Shown: piece after piece, positions 26,491-37,794 of the stretch
Layout of the letters: each line of letters opens with the position of its first letter
Position numbering within the stretch: position 1 is the first letter of the stretch
Source of the DNA: Trogon surrucura
Taxonomy: Eukaryota; Chordata; Aves; Trogoniformes; Trogonidae
NCBI GenBank assembly: GCA_020746105.1
Contig: CM036622.1
Location: forward strand, 21,181,487-21,245,486
Direction: 5' to 3'
Length of the DNA: 64,000 nt
Program-made: the position numbers and the translations under genes
The notes under the pieces: model-generated
What the model saw: the letters and a program-made list of their open reading frames with translations, nothing else
Database searches by the model: none
What the model was told of the DNA's origin: nothing

Positions 26491-29400
26491 GTCTTCATTT
26501 GTTGTGGGAAGAAGATCTCTGACTTCCCATGCCCAACTGATCAAATCCTCCTGGACAAGATACTGAGGACGTACTGGAAAGAGCTGTGTGAGCTGTGCTT
26601 CTTCCTGGCTGAAAGGAGCCCTTGAAGAATGTATAGCTGCTTGTGAGCCAGACACAGGAGCTAAACCTCCAACTTCCTACATCACGGCCAAGAGGAAAGC
26701 AGGATGGTTAGCAGTTGTGGCAACTGCTGAACTTATTTCACACCTTTAAATTGCTATTTGGAGTGTGAAGAAGGTGAGGCCAAAGTTTGCTACACTGGAT
26801 AAAATAGGGCTTCTACAACTATGCTCATAGGAGTGTCTAATTCCTTTTGTTTTCAAATGCTTGAAAAAATTCATATTGTGATGGGAAAGCAGTCTGGTGT
26901 TCAAATGTGGCCAACACAAAACAGCCCAGTTGAAACTGACACCTCTCCATCAGGCTGTTTATGTAAGATACCAACAAAATCTTACTTGGTATGTGTAAGG
27001 TTCCCGTTTGTTGATAGTTCCAGTCCTTTCTGCAACCTTTTAATGGCACACCCATATTCCGTGTGCATCCCGATATGAAATATGTGCATGGATTAATGTT
27101 CCTAGCAGAGTTCAACACCCACGGCTTGAAACTGCTCATCTTTCAACCTATCATCTAGTGAAAAAAACAAGAAAGAGAAATACAGCCCTCTCAATACTAC
27201 TGCATGCAGCCTTGAAAAACAGAAAGAAACCCTTCTATATGTAAACATAGGGACTGGGGCTAAACTTGAGCAGATGGAATGGAAGACCAAGAAGGACCCA
27301 TTTCTGGGATGATAAAATGGTACTAGTGGGAAGGAAGTATCTGCTAGCTGGTTGTTGGGAGAGGGGGCAGCATTTCATGGTGGAGGCAAGTTATAATAAG
27401 AAGTTCAAGGAATCCACTGTGATTCAACAGCTGGTTCAATCAAACCAGCTGAAACTGCCCTCAGTACCACCCTGGACCAGTTTTTTGAGAAGAATTCAGC
27501 AGCTTGGTAGCTAAGCCCTTTTGCAAAACATCTTGCCACTTATTGTCACAATAGAAGCTGCTGGATGCTGACCACTTCAGAGAAGCTGGACCAAATGCAA
27601 GATGCCAAGCACTTGAAACTCTGGCATTGAGCTCTGTGGAGAATTTGATCCATTATGTGCTGCTCCACTTCAAAGTGGGTAGCAGCTTGTGACAACCGTA
27701 CAGCATCACAGCAAATGTCACTTTTTGTGCAAACATTTAACTAGCAGAAAGCAGCTTTTTAGCATGGTAGTAAATTTCACCCAAATTTCAATTTGCTTTG
27801 ATTTTTTTTAGAATTTTCATTGAATGGCAAAGAAATATTGGGTTTGAGCCTTTCTGATGAAAATATTTACAAAATTTTTCAGGGTAGCTTGGGGTGCAGG
27901 AATTACAGAGGAAAGTCTTGTTTGCTGTTTTCTGATACAACAAAAAGAACATTATTAGGACACGTTTAAAACCAGAGAGAGAGGTGAAACCGATTCATCT
28001 GACATTTTCTGTTGTTTACTGCACAGATTCATGACTTAACTTGGGGATAAAAGAATGAAAAGGCACACTCCTTCTCAAAGGAAGGAGGAAGACAGTTTAG
28101 CACTAAAAGCTCTAGTTCAACTCTGCAATCTGGGTTCAGACCCCTCTCCAGCTTTCAGTATAATCTTTCTTTGGATATTTTTTTTTTTAATCAAAACCAG
28201 GAATTATACAGCTGTTGAGATAAGAATAATTAAGAACAATGCATTTCCTTTTAAAGCTCCTCAAAGGATAACCTCTAATAAGATGAATTGAGCGTCTCAT
28301 TCAGGCCACACGCAAACGATGGCTCATATTTAGTAACAACATTTTTTTGGGGCAAAGATAAGCTAATTTTGTTCAAGAACAGAGGGTGGTCTTTAAGCCT
28401 TGCATTTGTGAAAGAAACAAGCGCTTTTTTATCTATTGCATATAATCTTCCACAGCTCAAGAGGAATAATGTAGGGGGAGGGAAATTCAGGCAATGTATT
28501 TATGTTGGAGCACAGGCCTGAGCATTTGAACAGAGAAATGTTAGAGACAATGGGCTGGATTGTGAAAAACCCACTTCCACTCCAAGGCTTGCATGTGCTG
28601 ATGCTGTTGCTTCTGTAGGTACTCGGCCTTGCAAATAAGTGCTGGATGATCTGTGATCTGGGTGCCACAGAGCTCTTCTGGGTTTAAAAGGAAACTGAAA
28701 ATGGTTTCTCAAAGCTGACACCTCTGTTGCTTTTCTCAATGCCCTTTTCTTTCTACAGAAATGTTCACTACTGATCTATATGCAGCATCAGCAACATCAT
28801 CACATTGGAAGTGAGCGTCAGGGATGCCAGAGAGTCCCTGTGGTCCTTTGATCCCTCCCCAAACGTGCTGGGATCTGTGCCTTGTGGATGCTTAGCACTG
28901 GATGGTCCTGCTCTCACAGGATCCAGAAAGGCACAGTCAGACAAGGAATTATGACACACATATGGTACATGGTCCCTCTTTTTCTGAGCACTCGCTGAGA
29001 AACCCAGTGAGGATGATCCTCAGTAACCTTCATGCAGTGTGTTGGAGAGCAGAGCACAATCTAGTGCTTGTTCTCCACGGCCATGAAACTGGCCTCATTT
29101 GTAAGAGTTCATGAGGGAAAGCCTTAATATGGAGAAAAGGCGAGACATAGTGCAAAACATGCTACTGACAGGTTCTCCTCCTCCCCTCAAGACATTTCAC
29201 CTGAAAAAGGAGAAGTACCAGCTGGACTTATAAATGATTCCAGCTCCTAATTGCCAAATGCTTCCCCTCTCCCCTTTGTATCTGTTACAGATGCATCATC
29301 TGCATGTGAATGTTTCCTGGAATTTGGTTTCAGAGATTTGAGCCTGTGAAGTTTTGGGGCCAGACTTACTCAAATGGAACTCCCAGGGAGCAGAAATTGC

Positions 29401-29721
29401 TTCTCTGTTTAAATCAAGAGGCTTATCAGGGAATGTTAAATGATTTTTTTACAGCTAAAAGTCAAAAGATCTGACCAATCTTCTCCTTGCTATTTGGCTG
29501 CATAGCTTTCAAATTAAAAATAATAAAAAAACCAACCAAACCACCAACAACAACAACAAAAAAAGAGCTCTTTCCAGTCCCCCTGGTCCTCCAGACAGCC
29601 AAGACTGTTCCTGTCACCACCCTTCTAATTACTGGAAAGACCCCACTTGGCTGGAGAGATCAATGCAGGATTGTTTTACACCAGCCCAAATATTTTGCTT
29701 GCTTAAGCAGAATCTAAAAGA

Positions 29722-29880
29722 GTAATAGCATGATCCGTTAGCCAATCAAGGAGCATTCAATCAAGCAGTGCTCTGCATTTATTAGACATTTTTCACCAGC
29801 AGCAATTAAGCATTCATTGATTACAAGCATTAATTAGATCTAATCACATGCCTGCAAATGAGGTGTTATGAAAACATGAA
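29722..29880. promoter_or_regulatory. Candidate developmental enhancer, dense in homeodomain cores
   Basis: Within about 160 bases there are many ATTA/TAAT-type cores: TTTATTAGAC, CAATTAAGC, TCATTGATTACA, GCATTAATTAGA and TCTAATCAC. It lies about 31 kb past the GLI3 stop in the GLI3-side desert, where long-range enhancers of developmental genes are common. Conservation cannot be judged from one sequence, so this is a candidate only. Confidence 0.25.
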
Positions 29881-31907
29881 AATGAGTGCTGTGTTTTAAA
29901 ATAGATTTTGGTGGTGAAGAAGGAGATAGGCATCTCATGGGATTCTCGGGAGCCCCTCACACACAAAATTTACAAAGAGAAGGTACTCGTCACCCCTGGA
30001 GAATCAGACCTTGCTATTCTATCCCAGGCAGGGCTGTCAAACATTAAGACTCCTGATTTTGTTTTTTGCTGAATTTCAGCCACATTGCCCCATTATAACG
30101 AAAAAGAGCGCAAAAGGGGAGAACAGGCAAATGAGCCAGAGGCCTGGCAGCACTGGGATCAGGGGCACAGCCCCCCCCCGGCCAAGGACCACACACTGCA
30201 TGGGGAACTGCTGGGGCCAGAAGTAACTCAAAGCAGTTGTAGAGTTTGCCAGATTCTGTAGCATTACCTGATGTAGTTTTGCTGTCATTTTTAATCCAAG
30301 GGCTGGTGGTTTATTTCTTTTTTTCCTAAGGTGATTCAATTTACACATATGCCTATATGTATTTACGAGATTTTAGCTAAAGGCAAGGTCACACAGTTTG
30401 TGCCTTGAACTGAGTAATAGCTCTGTTAGAAACTCTATACCCATCTGTGCTTTCTATACCAACTGAGTTGGTATTTGGTACACGCCATAGCATGGCTATA
30501 AGACAATGTCTAAATACATAAAAGGACTTTCCTCTCCCAAGCCTGGTTCTACTTTTCACAACCTCAACCTTCTTGTTTTTCACACTCCTCCATTCCACTC
30601 TAATTTCCATTGTTTTATCTCACCCAGCTCTTTCTGTCCCTCCCCTCAGCAGGACACACACACAAAAAAAAACCCAACAGGCAAAGCTTTCATTCTGCAA
30701 TGTTGCAAAATTGGGTGGGTTCATAGGAAAATATCAAAAAAACAAAAGGGAAACCCAATCCTTTCTCCTAGCTCCCATGGCTGGATTCCAGAGCCAAGAG
30801 AGGAGAAGAAGACTGCAAGGCTGCAGTCGCATGCTGCTAGCATGGACACCTGGCTGCATGGCTGCAGGGCTGCCAGATTGCTCCCAGGGAACAGCATGAA
30901 TCATGAAGGAAGCCTGGATTCTCCACACAGTGTGCACACACTTAGCTTTGTGCACTTGGATGGTGTCATTCACGTCCTTACACCCACTCTTCCAATTAAA
31001 AGTTAATCGAGGGCGAGGAGGTGGGGAGACCCAACGTGGTTGCATGAGTAAAATCAGTAGGCATGTGAATCCCGCAGTAGCACGATACAGATCACGTTCC
31101 CACCCCAGTCTAGCCTGCTCCACCCTTCCTTCGTGGATGGGGGCGGAAAGGAGATGCTCAGACTGACACTTGCTGTTCTCGGTATTCAACTCGGTTTGCA
31201 TGCTGCATAATTTACGTGCCCAGCCGCTTTTGCATGATGCAGCAATGCTTTCAGCACGCAGATGGGAAGGCTCACAGCCCTCATGTCCCTGGTTCCTGCG
31301 TGTTCAGAAAGGCCTGCTTGAAAGAATGTTGCTTTGGCCTTGGCTGTTCTCTTACCAACATAAATGAGGAGGAAGATCAGGGGTGTAGCACCACTGTAAG
31401 CCAGAACATACAACCAAGTGTGCCGTGGGAAGGCAATCCCTCAACAGGGGTGATAGTGATTACAATGGGATGTATTGCAATTAGGATACTAGAAGTGGAA
31501 CCTTTCAGCTAAGAGGGTGCTGCATTAACTCCAGCATTAAAGTGGTTGCAGTATATGAGAGTAATTTAAGCATGGTGGGAAATTTGGGCACCAAATGGTA
31601 TGGCAAAGGCTTTAAATCCTGTGAGCTGTGATGATGGCAGAATACAGATGCTGGCATCCTTGTTATACTGCAGGGAGCCCCAGACAAGAGTGGGTCCAGA
31701 TAAACTGCTGACCTTTTGCTCCTGGAGGTGGTCCCTCCAGGACTCATGGGTAAGGCGACGGGCAAAACAGATCACAAAAGACCTTGCCTGTGCTGCTGCT
31801 ATTGCTCAATGGATGAAGTGTTTGGGAAATGCATGCTGTTTCTTGGCATGGTAAGTAGGGTGGCAGCATCTGAGTCTCAGCTTTCTTCTGTCAGTGTTTA
31901 ATGACTC

Positions 31908-31970
31908 CACAGGTCTCAGTGGAGTTGCCTCCATGTAAAACTGGCACATCAGCAAGCCAAATCAGGCCTC
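31908..31970. repeat. Old interspersed-repeat motif (TGTAAAACTGG type)
   Basis: CTCAGTGGAGTTGCCTCC, ATGTAAAACTGGCACAT and AAATCAGGCCT follow the order of a motif common in old sauropsid repeats (TCAATGGAGTTAC...GTGTAAAACTGG...AATCAGGCCC). The family is not named. Two shorter traces of the same type (GATTTACACC) occur near 21016 and 36500. Confidence 0.35.
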
Positions 31971-33389
31971 AACATCTGTAAAGCGGGGTAGGTTCACAAG
32001 GATTTAATTCCCTCTTAAGTATGTACAAATCACATGGGATGACACTGCCTAATTCCCCACATTTCTACATAGCACGGTACTGTCGCTATTCACTGGGAAA
32101 GAATTTCATATTTGCATTTTCCCAAATGTGTTAATACTGACATTGCTCATCTTTCCTAACACTCAATAGCAATAACTTCTCTGTCTGTCTCTGGAGAAAA
32201 AGGCCCAGATTTTGCACATTGCATTGTATTGCCTATGAGGGTCATCGTCCTGGTTCTGTCACCTCTGCAGTGAAGTGAAGAGTAAGTGGAGAGTCAGCGC
32301 TCTTAAAAATCAAAAATAAAAGCAAACACAGGTTTTTACCTATGGCATTCACAAAGCTGCAGGTCAAGCTGAATTTCTGCCTGTGGGTATCTATTTGTAA
32401 GTAACATCAAGTAAACCAGGCACTAGAGGACAAATCAAAGTCATGCAATGGACACCTCAGTTACCGACTCCGCCACCAGCTCTAAAGCTGGGTGTACTAC
32501 AGAGCCATTGAGGATGAGGACTTCTTGAGTACCGTACCAACGACCTGGCTTTTCTTTAAAGAGTCATGCTAGTCTCCCCACGTGGATTGATGCCGAGCAC
32601 ATATACCAGCTCAGTTGTCTCCACACCAGTAAGAGTGGCAAGTCTTGCTCTGAGGATGCTAGTAGGGTTTTCCCTTTGAGGAGACATAATAAGTTTTTAT
32701 TTTTTAACTTAGAAGGGTGTGTGTCCAGGAAGTCTCAGGAAAAAAAGGGGCTGTGCAGGAAGTTTGACAGACATTGCTTTTTTACTTACGTGACAGCCTA
32801 GCTCAAATGCAAGAATAAAGTCACATTATGAATGCCCTAAGATATAATTCTAAGTGTCAGTAGAGGGCATGTCCCAGCCCCAAGCTGATGCTTGAGCTCC
32901 TGCCACATACCCCAGAAGTGCCACACGCCCATGCTAAGAGAGCTAAATCTACTCGCGTGGATTTTACTCTGCAAAGGCGTTGCCTAGGCATCGAAGAAAC
33001 AAGTGGGTTACATGTGGTACAATCAGATCATTTCAGGACAGGTAGATCTGTGATTTAAGGACCTGACCCTGCTCTCTTGGTTTCTCTGTCAGTGCAAGAA
33101 ACAGTCTTAAAAGACAGGACCTGACATTTATCAAGGAAGGAATGACACTGCTACTCAGAAGCAGCTTTCTGAAAGGATTGTCTCACTAGAGGGTGACCAG
33201 AAGCTTCACAGGTGTTACCCATCCACTCACACTCAAGTTTGCCTCACCCCTTAACAAGGCTTCTCACACCCAGGAGCGCCAGTCTTAGCATTTAACCTAA
33301 AGAAGAACTTAAAATGTCTTCCTAGAACAGAGACCCTGATCTGTTAGTGCAGGCAGTGGCAGACTCAGCTCTTCCTGTTTGGAAACCTG

Positions 33390-33986
33390 ATGAGGGGGAA
33401 TAGTACCACATGGAGGCAGAGGTGTGATACTATCAACCCAGACCGCGTAAATGTTGCTTTACAGCTATGGCACAAAATTCTCTACAAACGTGTTTGTGTA
33501 AGAAATCACACCTCCAGGCCTGTGTTTTCCACAGCGTGCTCAGGCCGTGTTTCATGTCACCCGGGAGTAAAAGGCTATGCTGGTTTGGAGCTAAAAGGCT
33601 GTGCTGGTCTGGAGCAGGGTCATTCCCAACCGTCAAGAGCAGTAGTGGAAGAAAAGTTGGCTGGGTTTTTTGCTCTGGGTCCAGCTCCCAAAGGCTGCGC
33701 AGACCTTGTACCATTAAACAAAGCTAAGCTCATGAGCTACGCTTGTGTTGTTATTGTCTTTGCTTCTGTTTTCGTTGTTAATACTTTGGCTGCTGCTATT
33801 ATGTCTGGTGTTTTTAGCATGGGAGCCAAGAAAACAGCATTAACTGAACAACCTCAAGACAGCAAAGGTTGCCAGGTTGAGAAACCCTCTGATACTGGGA
33901 AGCAAAGCGAGCCATCTCTTCACCACTTGAAGGCTGTGACCTATGTTGGCTTTCCACTATGGAAACCCACACGGCCCTGTGGCTGA
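33390..33986 (+). other. Unexplained 198-codon open frame with one hydrophobic segment
   Basis: I do not recognise this product. The frame starts at an ATG (33390) and is open to TGA at 33984-33986, the second-longest open frame outside GLI3. It contains the in-frame 24-base duplication (KGYAGLE/KGCAGLE). Its one hydrophobic stretch of about 28 residues (SYACVVIVFASVFVVNTLAA and on) could span a membrane, followed by a basic, polar tail. There is no signal peptide at the start, no splice context that I can support, and no family motif. An alternative is an old LTR: ATTAAA at 33713-33718 follows a GGTCCAGCTCCCAAAGGCTG-like stretch. Chance or a decayed retroelement is more likely than a gene. 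Confidence 0.2.
33568..33615 (+). repeat. 24-base tandem duplication
   Basis: Two adjacent copies, 33568-33591 and 33592-33615, share 22 of 24 bases (TAAAAGGCT-R-TGCTGGT-Y-TGGAGC). A looser third trace, AAAGGCTGCGCAGACCT, lies near 33690. The duplication is inside the 198-codon frame at 33390-33986 and keeps it in frame. Confidence 0.9.
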
Positions 33987-36900
33987 GTGATGGCTGTGGT
34001 AAGTACAAGTGTTAACAGTGGGTGCTTGGCTTGGTTTATTTCATAAACCACACCTGCTGAAGGTAAAAGCATATAGGTGTTGGGTAAACAGGCTACTTGA
34101 ACTACTTGAAGGTTGCTACAACAGGGGAAATACAGTTGGTGCATTGGGGATTTTTTTAATTACTCTGAATTATTCACAATATCAGTGGTTTCCTGTGACA
34201 TCAAGCTTCTGAACATTGCCTGATTGCCATAAACTGTGGTCCGTCCAATTTTCCATTCCCAGCTACGCCCAAGCTGCAGCTCATCTGAAAAGCTGTTTCT
34301 GCAGGAGATGTGTACCGGCTGGCAGCCGAGTAACTGATAGACGAGGGGTGACACAGAGGCACCTGGTGCAGGGCACTCAGCACTGGCATGGATGAGTCTG
34401 TGATTTCTTCCTTTGAATTTCAAGAGAAATGATGGTAAAACAGCTAATGACTCAAAGGGAGGAAGTGAGAGCAGAGGCTAATGAAGAGTGTGTGAAAGAG
34501 AGAGCTCTGTGGACTGCTCTGCCTGTGCCAAGAGCCGAGGAGAGTTTCTGTCAGCTGGTTGGGAAAGTCGAGCAGCTGGAGAGTAAACTACTGTCTTGCC
34601 TGCCTGTCTGTGTGTCTGCAAGCACCACTGCCCTCTTTTGGGTGGAATTAGACCTGTGCGCCTGCTCCTGCCACCAGCACAGGCTTTTGCATCACCTGGG
34701 TGCAAGGAAGGTGTGACGGTGATTCTCTCATGGGGAAAGCTGAGCAACACCATGCCAACGTGGGAAGGCTCTGCTCAGCAAGGGTGCTGGGTGACAGCAC
34801 CATGGTTGTGGTATTAAAAATGTGACACATCAGTCTGCTGGCATGCTCTGAGGCAGCTGTGGCAGGCTCCTCTGACAGGCTTCAGCACCTTGGGTGAGCC
34901 GTGCCACCAAAGCCATGTCTGGCAGTGTTTTTGCCCATCTCCAGTCCTGCTCTGTCCCATCATCTGCTGTGCAAGGGGAACGGAAGAAAGGCTGAGCAGC
35001 TTTTGGCTCCAGCCTCGCTGCAGCCAGGTAATTATTCCAGGTGTCACATGCTAGTGCCAATTTCTGCTGGAAAAAGCCCATCTGAGACCTTCACCGTGGA
35101 GGTGTCAAAACTCATTATGGTGGGGCAAGATGCACCTTGAGCTGAGCTTTTCTCGTTCACCCAAGTGCTTTGCTGGAGGGCTCCTCTGCAGCTGCAAGGG
35201 CTGTTGTTAGCGGAGGCATAGAGTCAAGGTATAGGTCAACCTACTGGTTTCACATATTTGGTGGCCTGTGTCCAACAACAATCAGATCTTGGAGGAAATG
35301 TGTAGTGGTGCTGTTTGTCTCAAACAAGAGAACGCATCCCTTTGAGAGCCAGCTCATGCCCCAAAAAGTATCTGACTAGATTTAATTCAGCTTCCACAGC
35401 TACAAAATCTATTCTGCCCACTCGCAATCTGACAAAGTCCTTACAGTGACCTAGCCATAAAATTTGACTTGATGAGCGACACTTTTTGTAAAAGCAACTG
35501 TTTCATTATGAAACTTTTGAGGTTGGAAAAAAACAAACTAACAAATAAGAACATGCCGCTATTAATAAGGCGGTTGGTGCATTTTTACGTAGCCTCCTTG
35601 TAGCAATTGTGGCTGTGTGTAAAAGGCAAGCATGCCTTGTGATCGTGAGAGAGTGGCTAAAAAACATGAGTCACGCAGTCAAACCTTGTGACTTGCTAGA
35701 ACTAAGGAGGGCTCCTTAAAGGCAATTTGGAGAGAAACACAATTTTTCAAGGTCAGCCAAAGGCTAATGAGTGCTCTTTCATAGTGCGATAGTATTGCCT
35801 GAATTTCTGTATTTCAAAGCCAGTCTAACTACTTTATTGCTGAAGCACTGTAACTGAAGAGGCTGTAATAATATTGACAAGTAATCCTGCCAGAATCTGA
35901 GATGGTATTCAGCATAATATGAAACATTTTCTCCTTGCCTGGACGAATATGGAACAAAGAGTTAAACAAATGTGTGGTTCCCCCGAGTACCACTTATCTT
36001 TCTTCCCAACGGGCATGTGTACAGATGCTTTGTAAGTTGGGTTGTCAACAGCTGAGGCTTGTGGCCAGATTCACATGTTCTCCACCTTTTTGCTTGTGAG
36101 CTGCAGGAGACTCATCTCCAGAGGGACAGTTTTTTCATAACTTAATTAGATTGGCGCCTTTCACGCAGCTACAGTTTCAGGTTGGCTCAGCTTTACTTCT
36201 GCTCCAACTCTCCAGTTCAGGGGATTACAGTAGCACTGAAATTGGTTCTGAACTAAATGTTTGGCAACTACCTCAGGTCAAAGAGGCAATTCATGTTGCT
36301 AAATTAGATATAAATAAATAATCAATGTGTGGCTCTTAATGAGACTAAGAATGAGAGACGAAATGTTTTTGCAGCTCTCCACTTTGTGCATGGAGATGAG
36401 AACACATTGCTGTTTTCTTCCCATGAATGAACCATTCTAGTCTACTGAACCACTTTAGTTGAAGGAGAGAAATGCCCAGTTGGATCCTCTTAGCACAGAT
36501 TTACACCGTGCTAATTTCAATGTAGCTTTAATTGGCTGAGAATCTGCATGGGCTAACCAAAAATCAGCCAAAGAAGAACAGTTCCCACTGGAGTTTTCAG
36601 TGGTTTAAGAACCAGTTTAGAAATGGAACACAGTAAAATCACTGAAATTTTTATCATGGACACAAAGCCTTGACTTGACTAGCTGTATGCTTCATACTAC
36701 TAAACTGTAATTCAAGAAAAAGGAGTTTTACAAGCAGTGAGCGTAGACTGGAGGAAAAGAAAGAGAGGCCACCTTTCCAAGTGCTACATGTAAAATGTGT
36801 ACCCTTTGCCTGCAATGTGCAGATCTTAGTTACAGAGAACAACCTGCAAGGATGAGTATCTGGGCTCACTTCCACTCCCTGTGAGCCACAGAGACCCACA

Positions 36901-37580
36901 GCCCACCCCACGCTCCTTGACATGGCTCATACTGCACATGGACGTGCTCGCGTTTTCAGGTTTTCCCTAAGCAGCTGGTAGCTGGTGACCTGCACACTTG
37001 GGACTTCTTCACCAGTTTCCCTGATAGAGTGCAACCCCCGTGAAGAGAGAAATGTGTTTGCAGGTGTAGAGAAAAATGACTGCTCCTGGTAGAGAACTAA
37101 TTAAAAAAAAAAAAAAAGTGTCTTTTCACATCACTCCTGAAACCAACACAAAACACAAACAAACTCATAGTCCAGATTTTCCCACCTGGATATATATTTA
37201 AAGACAATTAGACCTTGTTCTGTCCAATTCAAGATGTTTGGTGAAAACATTCTTCCTGCTACAGTGCTTACAAGACAAGGTTTACCTATTTACTGTGAGT
37301 GCTGACTGCTTTACGGCTTTACATTTTCTCTGTGATATAAGTCATTTGTGAGCTGGAAGCAAATTGTGAAAGTCAGTTAATTGCCTGTCTGTAATACTGA
37401 ACAAACACTTTAAAAATGGATTCAAGCCTGTGCTTTTTTTGTCACTTGTTTGGGGCGAGAGGTCTATTCAGGGTCTGAATTTTGCAGGTCATTGCTAGAT
37501 CTGCACAAATGTCCTCATGCGTCATTTGCACCAATGCCTGAGCTTAAAGAGAGAGACTGTAGCACTGATTTGTCAAAAAA

Positions 37581-37790
37581 ATCACAGAGTCATAGAATGG
37601 TTTGGGTTGGAAGGGACCTTAAGATCATCTACTTCCAACCTTTGTAAGCAGTCCCTCCCCTTCTTTCCTGTAGGCCCCCTTCAGGTACTGGAAGGCCACT
37701 GTAAGATTTCCCTGGAGCCTTCTGTTCTCCAGGCCAAACAACTCTTTCAGTCAGTCCTTCCAGGGCAGGTGCTCCAACCCCCTGGGGTAG
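37581..37790 (-). mobile_element. CR1 3'-end fragment in antisense
   Basis: The plus strand starts with the complement of a CR1 tail (ATCACAGAGTCATAGAATGG), then TTTGGGTTGGAAGGGACCTT, then the complement of the C-terminal coding part around CAGGTACTGGAAGGCCACTG and CTTCTGTTCTCCAGGCC. An internal part is missing compared with a full 3' end, so the copy carries a deletion. The short minus-strand frame through it is a remnant. Confidence 0.85.
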
Positions 37791-37794
37791 GAAG

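Larger units (their letters stand above)
26500..37577. other. Intergenic, no supported gene
   Basis: Mostly unique sequence, with a short CAA-rich run at 29534-29562, a C run near 30172-30179, the old repeat motif near 31908, the 198-codon frame near 33.4-34.0 kb, an A run near 37104-37118, and the candidate enhancer at 29722-29880. Overlapping frames at 30506-31201 on both strands are long (108-166 codons) but oppose each other and carry no domain, so at least some must be chance. Confidence 0.65.

Noticed and set aside
30506..31201. Overlapping long frames on both strands (166 and 155 codons)
   Set aside because: They oppose each other over the same bases, and neither has a recognisable domain or splice context.
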